Assembly (NCBI RefSeq): GCF_000969985.1
Contig: NZ_CP009526.1
Span: 3,720,001 to 3,784,000 of the forward strand
Length of the DNA stretch: 64,000 nt
Source: Methanosarcina barkeri str. Wiesmoor
Lineage (GTDB): Archaea > Halobacteriota > Methanosarcinia > Methanosarcinales > Methanosarcinaceae
Direction: 5' to 3'
Position 1 is the first letter of the stretch; each line of letters starts with the position of its first letter. The notes under the pieces were generated by a model, which saw only the letters and a program-made list of their open reading frames with translations, did no database searches and had not been told where the DNA came from. Positions 39,163 through 48,305 of this stretch are shown one piece after another. The translations under genes were made by a program, and so were the position numbers.

Positions 39163-40083
39163 TTACTTGGATTTCCCCGGTACCCAGTTGCTATAGAGTT
39201 TCCACTCAATTAAAGAGTCTTCACTATCGGTTTCGATGTAAAATCGCCATATAAAGGGCTCTTCAATTGCAAAAAATTCAAAATTTACAAGAGTATTAGG
39301 TAAAAGTACAGATTCTTTTGCTTCCCCTGTATTTGTTTTTATCGTGATGTTTGACTCTTCGACATTCAGGTTATTTACCTCAAGACGGACCGATTTACCA
39401 GCCTCAGCTTCAAAAGAAGAACTACTCCCACTCCAGGTTCCCGCAGTATGGAATTTACGTCCCTTACTATCAACCGTAGGAGGTAGTCTGGTCATAGGTG
39501 AAATTGTTGGTTTGGTCACATGAACCAGTTTTTGTTCAATCGGAACTGCCTGGGTTTTCAGGATTGGAGGTTCTGCTATCGGTGCTTCAGGAGGTTGGGG
39601 TATTTTTACTGCAGGCGCTCCTACCTTTGGAGCCTGTGGCATCTCTACTGGCGGGACTTCAGGTGCCCTTACTGGCCCTACCGGAGATGCCTTTGGTGAT
39701 CGAACCGGAGATTCCGGAAATAATGGAGTCGGGACCTCCGATACCTGCGGCTCGGTTACTGGTGAAATCGAAGGTTCCGGTACGCCCGTGAAAAATTCCT
39801 CATCGAGACTTCCTATAGTCTCTTGCCCTATTATACCATCAACCTTCAGGCCTCGTGACTCCTGATAACTTCTAACCGCCAGTTCGGTTTCCCCACCAAA
39901 AATGCCATTGGCTCCAACCTCAGGTACGGGAAAGTCCAAAAATATTAAAGCCTGTTGAACTTTCCTTACCGCAGAGCCACGGTCCCCTCTTTGGAGATAT
40001 CTTTCGTTGTCATAACAAGCTTCCAGAACCTCGTCGCCTTCAAATCTCGACGACCTTAAATCGTGACCATCCCCAATAGTCAT
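39163..40083 (-). CDS. Peptidoglycan-binding-like domain protein with Pro-rich linker
   Basis: A 306-residue protein. Residues about 29-95 are a PG_binding_1 fold (YLQRGDRGSAVRKVQQALIFLDFPVPEVGANGIFGGETELAVRSYQESRGLKVDGIIGQETIGSL). Residues about 98-210 are a Pro/Glu/Val-rich linker (SPVTEP, PVRSPKASPVGPVRAPEVPP). The C-terminal roughly 90 residues form a beta-rich domain (GTWSGSSSSFEAEAGKSVRLEVNNLNVEESNITIKTNTGE). No signal peptide is visible, so secretion is unexplained. Methanosarcina lacks murein, so the domain must bind another glycan or act in protein assembly. It lies between the two hydrogenase operons on the opposite strand. Confidence 0.8.
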   Translation of the reverse strand: MTIGDGHDLRSSRFEGDEVLEACYDNERYLQRGDRGSAVRKVQQALIFLDFPVPEVGANGIFGGETELAVRSYQESRGLKVDGIIGQETIGSLDEEFFTGVPEPSISPVTEPQVSEVPTPLFPESPVRSPKASPVGPVRAPEVPPVEMPQAPKVGAPAVKIPQPPEAPIAEPPILKTQAVPIEQKLVHVTKPTISPMTRLPPTVDSKGRKFHTAGTWSGSSSSFEAEAGKSVRLEVNNLNVEESNITIKTNTGEAKESVLLPNTLVNFEFFAIEEPFIWRFYIETDSEDSLIEWKLYSNWVPGKSK

Positions 40084-40106
40084 ATTCTATCCCCCACGTT
40101 TGCCGC

Positions 40107-40158
40107 ATAACTTTTCCCTTAAATATGCAACAATAACTTTTCCCTTAAATATGCAACA
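40107..40158. repeat. 26-bp tandem duplication upstream of the second hydrogenase operon
   Basis: ATAACTTTTCCCTTAAATAT begins two exact units at 40107 and 40133. The unit includes a TTAAATAT TATA-like string, so two tandem promoter-like elements are produced. Confidence 0.85.
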
Positions 40159-40223
40159 TTATCACTAAATACTACTAGCCTTAAAATTTCAATAAAATTC
40201 CAATAAATAAACTAGTGATATTA

Positions 40224-40234
40224 AAATATATAAG
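40224..40234 (+). promoter_or_regulatory. Candidate TATA box of vhxGAC
   Basis: AAATATATAAG in an AT-rich field about 200 bases before the small-subunit start would give a leader of about 180 bases. Spacing to other AT-rich strings makes this only a candidate. Confidence 0.3.
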
Positions 40235-40434
40235 TTTTTAGAAAAATTATATTTATTAAATGATTTAAATTTAATTTAAACAATCTCCTACTGTTGCAAA
40301 GTAAAGGAGTTACTTGTGAAGTGGTTATTGAAGGTTTGATAGTCTTTGATATATATGTGATATTCTTTAATATATTGGATTCTATTTTTTTATATACCAT
40401 TTTTTATATATCTTTATATGAAATTATTAGTAAC

Positions 40435-41670
40435 ATGGGGGGAAGTAGAACGGATAATGACGACTTACTTGAAAAGTTTAAAAATCTCGATTTCATGAAA
40501 ATGGATCGTCGGACCTTTATAAAGGCTGTTGGGGTATTAGGGGCTTCATTGTTTTTACAAACGTATAAAAACGATCTAGCAAAAGCTCTCGAGTTTTCGG
40601 AAACTAAAGTTGTATGGCTTCATGGAGTAATGGATAGTGGCTGTACCATATCAATGCTGGACGGGGGCTCTCCTGATATCATAGAATTCCTTCAGGAATA
40701 TAATCTCAAGCTTCTCTATCATGAAGTTTTAATGATGCAGCAGGGAATTTTCGTAGATGGAAAGCTCGCAAATACCAGTGATCTTAATTCTGAGATTGTG
40801 CTGGATGATATCTTGGAAAAGGAAAAAGGTTACGTTCTAGTCTCCGAAGGAGCGATTTCGAACGGCCCTGAAGGTTCCGGGAAATATCTCATGTTGGGAG
40901 GAAGGACCTATAAAGAGATTTACGCAAAAGCTGCTAAAAATGCTTTAGCGATTGTTGCAATTGGAAATTGTGCGACTAATGGTGGTGTGAACTCTGCTAA
41001 GAGTGATATAGTTGAACTTATGGATCCTCGTGGGGTTGCTTTTACTATGGAAGATGCTTCAAAAGGGATTTTAGATCTTCTTGGCATCGAAAAACCTGTA
41101 ATTAATCTTACTGGTTGCCCTACTCATCCAGACTGGGTTTTTTTGACAATAGGCGCAGTTGTTTTGGGAAAGATAAAGATACCTGATGATTTGCCTTATG
41201 TACTGGATCACTGGAAACGTCCAAAGGTTTTCTTCCCGCCTGACCATGTCATTCATGATAACTGTTCTCGTCGTGGATACTATGACCGTGGAGAATTTGA
41301 GCTGACAGTAGGTGGACCGAAGTGCCTCTGGAAACTGGGGTGCAAGGGGCCTTATACTCATGCAGACTGTGCTACTCGCAACTGGAATGGTCATCTTAAT
41401 TACTGTCCTCAGGCGGGTTCTCCCTGTATTGGCTGCGTTCAGCCAGGCTTCCCGGATAGCACCAGGCCTTTTTTCGTGGAATTTGAGAAAACAGGAATTG
41501 TAGGTACGAATATCACTACTATAGCAGGCGTGGCAATAGGAGGCGCGCTACTTGCTGCAGGGGCTCATGCTGTCAGGAGAACAGCCATGAAAAGACCTGA
41601 GGACGAGGGAGGCCTTGCCGAAGAAAGCACTCCTGAGGAAATCGAAGAAGAAACAGGAGGTGAAAAATAA
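40435..41670 (+). CDS. vhxG: [NiFe] hydrogenase small subunit of the second operon (VhxG-like), proximal-cluster Cys missing
   Basis: A 411-residue homologue of VhtG from ATG 40435; the frame is open to 40294 but the extra residues are hydrophobic and unlike VhtG. The Tat motif DRRTFIK (residues 24-30) is kept. Where VhtG has SECTGCSE this protein has VMDSGCTI: the Glu and first cluster Cys are replaced by Met66 and Asp67, and only Cys70 remains. The other ligands persist (GNCATNGG, GCPTHPDW, HDNCSRRGYYDRGEF, KCLWKLGCK, CPQAGSPCIGC). The tail has an acidic extension (PEDEGGLAEEST...) not seen in VhtG. Electron transfer from the active site may be altered. Confidence 0.9.
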   Translation: MGGSRTDNDDLLEKFKNLDFMKMDRRTFIKAVGVLGASLFLQTYKNDLAKALEFSETKVVWLHGVMDSGCTISMLDGGSPDIIEFLQEYNLKLLYHEVLMMQQGIFVDGKLANTSDLNSEIVLDDILEKEKGYVLVSEGAISNGPEGSGKYLMLGGRTYKEIYAKAAKNALAIVAIGNCATNGGVNSAKSDIVELMDPRGVAFTMEDASKGILDLLGIEKPVINLTGCPTHPDWVFLTIGAVVLGKIKIPDDLPYVLDHWKRPKVFFPPDHVIHDNCSRRGYYDRGEFELTVGGPKCLWKLGCKGPYTHADCATRNWNGHLNYCPQAGSPCIGCVQPGFPDSTRPFFVEFEKTGIVGTNITTIAGVAIGGALLAAGAHAVRRTAMKRPEDEGGLAEESTPEEIEEETGGEK

Positions 41671-43460
41671 TGGTACAGGTTACTGTTGATCCTCTTACGA
41701 GAATTGAAGGACACTACAGGATCAATACCGAAGTCAATGAGGAAGGCGTAATTACTGATGCCCAGAGTAATGGCTTGCAGTTAAGGGGTTTTGAACGTCT
41801 CTTACAGCACCAGGATCCTAGGGATGCATCACTTCTGTCCCAGAGGATTTGTGGTGTTTGTCCTGTTAGCCACGGGATAGCTGCAGCAAATGCCCTGGAT
41901 GACCTCTTCGGGGTTGCAGGTGAGGTTCCAATAGACGGTCTTCTAATGCGAAATGTCCACCAGGCTCTGAACTTCATAGCCAGCCATGCAGCACATATCT
42001 ATCTTCTTTGGGGTCCTGACCTTGCAAACCCGGCTTACCGTGATATCCTGGCAAAATACGGGGATGTTGGAAATGCAGTCTGGAAAGAACTTCAGGGGCG
42101 TTTTGCGCCTTTGATTTATCAGCTTGACGGCACCAGTTATCCGGCTGGCTCGTCTTATCTAGGCTCTATAGTGGAATTTCGCCGCTTGCACGAAGCTATT
42201 TCTTTAATAGCTAGCAAGATGCCTCATCCGGTTCTTCAGCATGTTGGAGGTGTAGTTTATTCTCCGACGGTTGCTGATATCGGGCAAATTTTAAGCTATA
42301 TCACGAAAACGATGGAGTTCGTTGAAGCATTTACTCTTGGAGTCTCTCCCGATATCTGGATTGAAAATACTTATAGAGCTTCTTCTCCTCAAAAGGCTGC
42401 TAATTTCGTTCTTAATCACCTGCAAGAACTTCTGAATAAATCCCTTGACAACAAGGACTTCTCACACTCGGCTGGTTGGGGAGATGTCCCTCTCTTTGCA
42501 GCTTTCGGCTCGGAGCTGATAGGGGAAAAACTTCTCGGTCTGCCTATCAGTATGAAAATGGATCTTGCAGGGACTTACAAAGATCCCGGTAAGATCGGTT
42601 TTCTTTCTTACGGAGTTTTCTTTAAGCCCGAGAACGGCAATGGGTATGACCCAACGAGTCCTGCGGACAGCAGAGTTATTTCTTCCGGCTATATGAATGG
42701 ATATTTCAAGCTTGAAAAATTCGACTACAAGAAGATCTCAGAAAGTATCAACCACTCTTTTTACATTGACGACGTAAAAGATCGTCCTCCATGGAACGGG
42801 GTTACGGTTCCGGAAGGAAACCCTGAAAATATCGATTATACAAAAGGATCAAAGAGTCGGTATTCCTGGACAAAAGCTCCTCATTATGATGGAATTCCAT
42901 GTGAGGTTGGGCCCCTTGCTCGTATGATAATAATGGGGGAGCCTCTTGTTACGGGATTGGTAAAAACTTTTCAAGATAACGGCTACTATCCTGTCAATAA
43001 CTATACCCGCATGATTGCAAGGATGCAGGAAATTCTTGTAGTGGTTCCAGAACTTACGAAATGGCTCACACAGGATATTCAGGCAGGCGGAAAGGTTGCT
43101 GTACATACCGATCTTTCTATGGCAAAGAGTTCCACAGGAATGGGTTTATGGGAAGCTCCGCGAGGGGCACTGGGACACTGGGTTGCTACAGGGCCGGATT
43201 CTATGGTAACTCTTTACCAGGCTGTAGTCCCAAGTACCTGGAACCTTGCTCCCAGGAATTCACAGGAGATTCCAAGTCCTGTTGAACAGGCTCTCATAGG
43301 TACCAAAATTTCCGCTGCCGAAAATGCACTTGGAGTGGATTATTCCAATCCTCTTGGAATCCTGCACACAGCTCGCTCTTACGATCCCTGTCTGGCATGT
43401 GCAGTTCATACAATTGATAAAACCGGAAAGCACCCGGATTATATCATCAAGGTACTTTGA
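41670..43460 (+). CDS. vhxA: [NiFe] hydrogenase large subunit of the second operon (VhxA-like)
   Basis: A 596-residue homologue of VhtA. All four Ni/Fe cysteines are present: [11 protein letters not shown] (Cys61, Cys64) and DPCLACAVH (Cys574, Cys577). A 16-residue peptide after His580 would need proteolytic removal, yet the operon has no protease gene, so VhtD would have to act on it. The ATG overlaps the vhxG stop by one base and is preceded by GGAGGTG. Sequence is clearly diverged from VhtA throughout, so this is an old duplication, not a recent copy. Confidence 0.93.
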   Translation: MVQVTVDPLTRIEGHYRINTEVNEEGVITDAQSNGLQLRGFERLLQHQDPRDASLLSQRICGVCPVSHGIAAANALDDLFGVAGEVPIDGLLMRNVHQALNFIASHAAHIYLLWGPDLANPAYRDILAKYGDVGNAVWKELQGRFAPLIYQLDGTSYPAGSSYLGSIVEFRRLHEAISLIASKMPHPVLQHVGGVVYSPTVADIGQILSYITKTMEFVEAFTLGVSPDIWIENTYRASSPQKAANFVLNHLQELLNKSLDNKDFSHSAGWGDVPLFAAFGSELIGEKLLGLPISMKMDLAGTYKDPGKIGFLSYGVFFKPENGNGYDPTSPADSRVISSGYMNGYFKLEKFDYKKISESINHSFYIDDVKDRPPWNGVTVPEGNPENIDYTKGSKSRYSWTKAPHYDGIPCEVGPLARMIIMGEPLVTGLVKTFQDNGYYPVNNYTRMIARMQEILVVVPELTKWLTQDIQAGGKVAVHTDLSMAKSSTGMGLWEAPRGALGHWVATGPDSMVTLYQAVVPSTWNLAPRNSQEIPSPVEQALIGTKISAAENALGVDYSNPLGILHTARSYDPCLACAVHTIDKTGKHPDYIIKVL

Positions 43461-43474
43461 AGGAGGTTAGAAGT

Positions 43475-44266
43475 ATGGTACAATCTGCTCAAACATCCGC
43501 CTCTACAAGAATAGTTGTTGAACGTTATACATGGCTTGAGAGAGTTACTCATTTAGTGCATCTTATTGCCATGTTTGTCCTTCTGATTACAGGATTCAAA
43601 ATTTACTTTGGTTGGGAGTTCATGGCTTTTCAAACAGCCCGAGCCTGGCATACGATTGCTGTGCCTTTTTTCCTGGTTGCAAACTGGATTCTGGTCCCAT
43701 ACAACCTTTTTTCCTGCAAAGAAGAAAGATGCAGTGTCAGAGACAGAATAGTGCATTTTAAGGACTCTTACTTTTTCGGAAAAGATGATGCAGAACGTCT
43801 CATTGGCATAATAAAGAATTTTTTTGGAAAAGGTAGGTACCCGGCATTTAGTATCTATGATGAAACTACTGGTCACTACAAGACGAAACTCCATCCTGTG
43901 ATGAAGATACTGATTGTCCTTGAGAGTATAGCAATTGTCATTGTAGCAATTACAGGAGTAGTGCTTTACAACCTCGACTGGTCTCCTTTTGGAATTCCCA
44001 TTGCGTCATGGATACTTTCCGTAACCTGGTATTTTGCGTCCTTTTTCGATGTCAATGCTTTAGGGTTACTTCGCTTATTACATCTGCTTGCAGCTTACTG
44101 GTTTGTCTTTGAACTTGTGGTTCATGTAGGAATTATTGAATTTGATCCATACGCATGGAAATATCACAAGGCAATTTTTTGGTCAGGAAAAGAAGATCTT
44201 TCAGACAGGCACTTTGTCAAAGTAATTGATGAAGACGAACAAAAAAAAGTAACGGGAGAGCACTGA
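43475..44266 (+). CDS. vhxC: Hydrogenase b-type cytochrome of the second operon (VhxC-like)
   Basis: A 263-residue homologue of VhtC. ATG 43475 is chosen because GGAGG lies 9 bases upstream; an in-frame TTG at 43457 overlaps vhxA. Haem-ligand helices [34 protein letters not shown] and [22 protein letters not shown] match VhtC, and the [19 protein letters not shown] loop is nearly identical. A ten-residue insertion ([11 protein letters not shown]) with two cysteines is specific to this copy. No vhtD-like gene follows. Confidence 0.92.
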   Translation: MVQSAQTSASTRIVVERYTWLERVTHLVHLIAMFVLLITGFKIYFGWEFMAFQTARAWHTIAVPFFLVANWILVPYNLFSCKEERCSVRDRIVHFKDSYFFGKDDAERLIGIIKNFFGKGRYPAFSIYDETTGHYKTKLHPVMKILIVLESIAIVIVAITGVVLYNLDWSPFGIPIASWILSVTWYFASFFDVNALGLLRLLHLLAAYWFVFELVVHVGIIEFDPYAWKYHKAIFWSGKEDLSDRHFVKVIDEDEQKKVTGEH

Positions 44267-44359
44267 TAACAAGCGCAGATATTATTTAATACAGATTGTA
44301 TATATTTATTACGTATCTAAATGCGTAAATGATTATATACTAATCTATCATTATTATAT

Positions 44360-44509
44360 ATGGTAATTGAGATGTATGGATTTGGGGAAGTTCGAAGAAG
44401 AATTAACCCGATCATTCTCAACCTTTTAATCCTTTTCTTTTTGGTAATGCTAGGGCTGATTGTGGTTGAGTTGGTTCTTAAAAGTTTAATCGTTTATAGC
44501 CCTTTTTGA
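44360..44509 (+). CDS. Possible 49-residue single-span membrane protein
   Basis: ATG 44360 opens a frame to TGA 44507-44509. The product has a charged amphipathic start (EVRRRINP), then one long hydrophobic span (IILNLLILFFLVMLGLIVVELVL) and a short tail. A second ATG lies at 44372. It is about 90 bases past vhxC on the same strand, with an AT-rich promoter-like stretch before it, so it may be either a late member of the operon or separate. No family is known to me; it could be chance, but the positive-inside layout is typical of real small membrane proteins. Confidence 0.4.
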   Translation: MVIEMYGFGEVRRRINPIILNLLILFFLVMLGLIVVELVLKSLIVYSPF

Positions 44510-44810
44510 GAGTTTTCGGCTTTTCTTTTATTTCCACTTTTTACTTTTCAATTTTTTATTTTATTCTCTACTTCATTTTTTACTTCACTTTTATTAACTT
44601 GTTTTTCTCCTTTTGCTTTTGCTTTTTTGCTTTTGCTTTTTTGCTTTTGCTTTTTTGCTTTTGCTTTTTTGCTTTTCCTTTTGCTTTTTTGCTTTTTTGC
44701 TTTTCCTTTTGTTTCGTTTTTCATTCATATTTCATTTTTCTTCCTTCTATCCATTTTTGTTTCTTCTACAACCGAAATCCTTATTGTAAAGCCCGCGATA
44801 TGGCAGGACT
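44510..44810. repeat. Pyrimidine-rich slippage tract
   Basis: From about 44611 to 44712 the plus strand is made of TTTTGC, CTTTTGCTTTT and related units, flanked by T-rich sequence. Long Phe/Leu frames run through it in two phases and are not credible genes. It separates the vhx operon from the Cgi121 gene. Confidence 0.75.
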
Positions 44811-45341
44811 ATGACAATGCAAAGGGAAATCCAGGTAATCTGCGGGAACGTAAATATCCCTAATCTTTCCGGCTTTCTAAAATCAATAAATTCGATCGCT
44901 TCCGAAAATGATGTCATTATCCAGGGTTTGAACGCAGACCTGATAGCAGGAGAAAGGCACCTTCATTTTGCAGTGGGAAAGGCTCTTCGGGCAATTGCTG
45001 CGGGCAGGAATATAGCAAATGATCCCGGTATCGAAATTATGCGGTATGCATCAGGAGAGAGGCAGATTGAAAGAAGTTTTTCGATAGGGCTGCGTAAAGG
45101 GGAAAACAATGTAGTATTTGTGTTGCTTGGAAAAATGGACAATCTGGTGCCGGCTCTCCCTGCATTAAAAAAACTCATTACTGAAAAGCCCTGTTCCGAG
45201 CTGCTTGCCTATTCCGATTACAAAAGACAGGGAATTCTTTCCGTGTTCGGCATCACGGATGCTGAAATTGAAGCTTCAGGAGAAGAGCACATTCCCGAAT
45301 TTGTAATTGAGAGGGTAGCACTGGCAGATTTTGCAAAGTAA
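44811..45341 (+). CDS. KEOPS complex subunit Cgi121
   Basis: A 176-residue protein of the Cgi121/TPRKB family. KEOPS (Kae1-Bud32-Cgi121-Pcc1) makes N6-threonylcarbamoyl-A37 in ANN-decoding tRNAs; Cgi121 binds Bud32 and the tRNA 3' end. Typical elements are NADLIAGERHLHFAVGKALRAIAAGRNIANDPGIEIMRYASGERQIE and the C-terminal YKRQGILSVFGITDAEIE. The other KEOPS genes are not in the window. A related tRNA-A37 enzyme, MtaB, lies 3 kb downstream on the same strand. Confidence 0.9.
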   Translation: MTMQREIQVICGNVNIPNLSGFLKSINSIASENDVIIQGLNADLIAGERHLHFAVGKALRAIAAGRNIANDPGIEIMRYASGERQIERSFSIGLRKGENNVVFVLLGKMDNLVPALPALKKLITEKPCSELLAYSDYKRQGILSVFGITDAEIEASGEEHIPEFVIERVALADFAK

Positions 45342-45411
45342 AACGCGATCTGAGGTTGTATCCAGAGTTTCTCTTCAGATTCTCTTTCGCATTTTCCTCT
45401 TTTTCATATTT

Positions 45412-45535
45412 TCCTCTTTTTTATATTTTATTCTCTTCTTTTACATTTTATTCTCTTTTTTATATTTTATTCTCTTTTTTATACTTTATTCTCTTTTTTA
45501 TATTTTATTCTCTTTTTTATATTTTATTCTCTTTT
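45412..45535. repeat. About 19-bp T-rich tandem repeat after the Cgi121 gene
   Basis: Units of the type TCTCTTTTTTATATTTTAT repeat about six times between convergent genes. As for other arrays in the window, it lies just past a stop codon and yields spurious Phe/Leu-rich frames. Confidence 0.75.
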
Positions 45536-45589
45536 ACACCATGCTTTCTTTTCGACACTCTCTTTTATCGCTTCCAAATTAATTCCTTA

Positions 45590-46321
45590 TCACACCTTTG
45601 TTTTTTCTGGCTTACATTTTTCTTCAAACCAGTCCATGAGAGAAAAAGCCAGATTCCTGGAACTTTCAAAAAAGCTTTCATATACATATATTTCCTTTTC
45701 AGACTGGATATATTTTCCTTGCACGAGCTCGTGCCCTGAATCCCTTATCAGGTTTCTTACCCACTGCCGGTTTGCTTCAGGGTGAAACTGAAGGCCCAGG
45801 ACTTTTTCATTGTAGAGAAATCCCTGATTTGGGCAGGCCTCACTTTCAAAAAGTTTCACTGCACCAGCTGGAATTCCAAAAGTGTCCCCGTGCCACATAA
45901 AACCGGTAAATTCCGGGAACATGCAGGATGGAAGTTCCGAACTTTTTATCTCACCCGGGCTTTTTCCTTTCACAGCTCGTACCGTATGCCAGCCTATTTC
46001 CTTATACTGGTTCTTCGTAACTTTTCCGCCAAGCACTTCAGCAATCATCTGAGCTCCAAAACAGCTTCCAAGCACGGGTTTGTCTGCATCCATCGTTTTT
46101 TTAACAAATTTTTTTTCAGGCTTTAACCAGGGATATTCTTTTTCCTGGTAAACGCTCATGGTGCCGCCCATTATCAGGAGTATATCGAACTCCTCAGGAG
46201 CAGGAAAAAGAGAGTTTTCGTAAAGCAGGGTTTTCGTAAGTTTATATCCTTTTTCGTCTATCCATATCCCTATATTTCCCAGGGTATCGTTTTTCAGGTG
46301 TTGTAAACAGTGAATTCTCAC
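45590..46321 (-). CDS. Type 1 glutamine amidotransferase-like protein
   Basis: A 243-residue cytoplasmic class-I amidotransferase domain of the GMP-synthase-like stand-alone type. The nucleophile elbow is GSCFGAQM (Cys about 87), the catalytic His is in LGLQFHPEANRQWV, and the oxyanion strand is LLIMGGTMSVY. It lacks a fused synthetase domain. Such proteins may hydrolyse glutamine or gamma-glutamyl compounds; the acceptor is unknown. Convergent with Cgi121 and isolated otherwise. Confidence 0.88.
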   Translation of the reverse strand: MRIHCLQHLKNDTLGNIGIWIDEKGYKLTKTLLYENSLFPAPEEFDILLIMGGTMSVYQEKEYPWLKPEKKFVKKTMDADKPVLGSCFGAQMIAEVLGGKVTKNQYKEIGWHTVRAVKGKSPGEIKSSELPSCMFPEFTGFMWHGDTFGIPAGAVKLFESEACPNQGFLYNEKVLGLQFHPEANRQWVRNLIRDSGHELVQGKYIQSEKEIYVYESFFESSRNLAFSLMDWFEEKCKPEKTKV

Positions 46322-46781
46322 GGGTTTTTCCCCTTGAAGTAGATTGAGCAGGAACTGCTTTTTTGAATTAAACTTTAAATGTACTTTAGGTAAGGCTCAA
46401 ATCAAGTTTCTTAGCAGCTATTTGTTTTATGAGGCATTCTTAACTTAGCTTCAGGTAAGCTTTAGAGTCCGGACTTTTGGCCGTTTTAAGCCAGCTTTTT
46501 TAGCCATTTTTTTATACTTCTTATCTGTATGCTTTATCTTGAAGCCTTCTTGAAGGCCCTTTATTTACAGGACTTTCTGTGATGAACGCTTCATAAATAA
46601 ATATATGACTCTATATATGACTCCATTCGGCCAATAGATTCATTAATATACTATTGTGTTAAGAGATCACGTAAACATACATAGTAAATTGCCGAAAAAG
46701 ATTTCATAATCATGAATCAGATTATTCGCAAGCAGAAAATGGGAGTTGATTCTTATATCTCATCCAAAAACCGTAGAGGAA
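46322..46781. promoter_or_regulatory. Divergent promoter region of the amidotransferase and glpX genes
   Basis: AT-rich strings TAAATAAATATATGAC (46594) and CTATATATGAC (46611) and TTAATATACTATTG (46642) are plausible TATA elements for the plus strand. No gene is seen in it. Confidence 0.35.
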
Positions 46782-47843
46782 ATGATTGATTGTTCAGGGC
46801 CTATAGAATGTGACTTATTGCCCAGACTTATTCATGTGACCGAAGCTGCAGCCATTGCCGCAGCGTACCAGATGGGGCGTGGAAACAAAAGTTTTGCCGA
46901 CCAGGTAGCAGTTGCCGCTATGCGAAGGATGCTGAATAAACTTGACATGAAAGGCATAATCCAGATAGGGGAAGGAGAAAGGGATGAGGCTCCCATGCTT
47001 TATATCGGGGAGCACGTAGGAACAGGAAAAGGAGACCTTGAAGTTGATATTGCAGTCGACCCGCTTGAGGGGACAAACCTTACCGCAGATGGCGGGCCTG
47101 GCTCGGTTGCAGTTATGGCAATGGCTGAAAGGGGTGGAATTTTCCACGGCCCTGATATCTATATGGACAAGATTGTTGTAGGGCCAGATGTAGTGCGCTA
47201 CGAAGAGGAACACCCTGATGAAAGGATTGACCTGGATGCTCCTGTCAAGCGCAATCTTGAGATAGTCGCAAAGGCTCTCGACAGAAGTGTTGACGAGCTT
47301 GTAGTCGTTGTGCTTGACCGGCCAAGGCATGCCCAGAAAATAACTGAGATTCGGGAAGCAGGCGCCCGCGTAAAGCTAATCAGTGACGGAGACCTTATGC
47401 CCGGAGTTTCAACTGCAATCCGTGGTTCGGGCGTTCATATGGTAATGGGATCAGGCGGTTCGGGTGAAGCAGTACTCACAGCGGCTGCAATCAAAATACT
47501 AGGCGGAAAAGTCCTTGCAAGGCTTTTGCTTCCCACAGTTGCAAACGGAAAGAGCCAGGATAAGGTCGACAAAGAAATTGAAGAAAAAATGCCAAGGCTC
47601 GAAAAAATGGGAATCACTCTTCAAAACATCAATGATGTCCTTGACACCGACAGGCTTGTGCCAGGGAACGACGTGATCTTTTCAGCATCAGCTGTAACTC
47701 CCGGCCATTTTCTTCGAGAAGTCAACCTGTTCGGCAGCGGGGATGCCAGGGTACACACAATCTCAATGGGCGCATCCGGGTCTGTCAGATTTACGGACAG
47801 TATTTATATAAAGGATAAGCGTGAGACTCCTCTCTACTTGTAA
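46782..47843 (+). CDS. glpX: Fructose-1,6-bisphosphatase class II (GlpX type)
   Basis: About 353 residues from ATG 46782; the frame is open to TTG 46746, but GGGAG there touches the codon. The enzyme removes the C1 phosphate of fructose-1,6-bisphosphate in gluconeogenesis. Metal and substrate motifs: GEGERDEAPMLYIGE (about 69-83), VDPLEGTNLTADGGPGSVAVMA, LDRPRH, SDGDLMPG and MGSGGSGEAVLTAAAIK. Full length for the family. In methanogens the bifunctional FBP aldolase/phosphatase is more common, so a GlpX gene is noteworthy but known in Methanosarcina relatives. Confidence 0.93.
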   Translation: MIDCSGPIECDLLPRLIHVTEAAAIAAAYQMGRGNKSFADQVAVAAMRRMLNKLDMKGIIQIGEGERDEAPMLYIGEHVGTGKGDLEVDIAVDPLEGTNLTADGGPGSVAVMAMAERGGIFHGPDIYMDKIVVGPDVVRYEEEHPDERIDLDAPVKRNLEIVAKALDRSVDELVVVVLDRPRHAQKITEIREAGARVKLISDGDLMPGVSTAIRGSGVHMVMGSGGSGEAVLTAAAIKILGGKVLARLLLPTVANGKSQDKVDKEIEEKMPRLEKMGITLQNINDVLDTDRLVPGNDVIFSASAVTPGHFLREVNLFGSGDARVHTISMGASGSVRFTDSIYIKDKRETPLYL

Positions 47844-48028
47844 ATCCTTTTATTCTCTTTTTTCATCTTTTTTAAAACACGGACTTTGTGAAGATACAGA
47901 ATTTGATTACACAACTTGGCTACAAAATTTGATCACAGAACTTGATTACAGAATTATCAAATAAAGAATTTGATTACAGAATTATCAAGCACAGAACTAA
48001 AAGAATAATACAAAACTAAGGAATACAT

Positions 48029-48270
48029 AATTCAAAATTCAAAATTCAAAATTCAAAATTCAAAATTCAAAATTCAAAATTCAAAATTCAAAATTCAAAA
48101 TTCAAAATTCAAAATTCAAAATTCAAAATTCAAAATTCAAAATTCAAAATTCAAAATTCAAAATTCAAAATTCAAAATTCAAAATTCAAAATTCAAAATT
48201 CAAAATTCAAAATTCAAAATTCAAAATTCAAAATTCAAAATTCAAAATTCAAAATTCAAAATTCAAAATT
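48029..48270. repeat. 7-bp tandem repeat, about 34 copies, upstream of mtaB
   Basis: AAAATTC is repeated without interruption for about 240 bases and ends 35 bases before the ATG of the methylthiotransferase gene. The unit is AT-rich and partly self-complementary (AATT). Copy number should be unstable by slippage. Confidence 0.97.
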
Positions 48271-48305
48271 ACGGAATTAAAAAACATAGAATTTAGAGTT
48301 AAATC

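Noticed and set aside
40294-40434. 47-residue N-terminal extension of the second small subunit
   Set aside because: Hydrophobic, unlike VhtG, and it would bury the twin-arginine signal far from the N-terminus; ATG 40435 gives the expected length.
44506-44814. Phe-rich membrane protein frames in the T-rich tract
   Set aside because: Two overlapping frames arise from CTTTTG repeats; composition is pure low-complexity with no ribosome site.
45331-45739. Phe/Leu-rich frames downstream of Cgi121
   Set aside because: Created by the 19-bp T-rich tandem repeat and by antisense of the amidotransferase gene.
48029-48270. CRISPR or coding repeat
   Set aside because: A pure 7-bp microsatellite-like array; no spacers and the period does not keep a reading frame.
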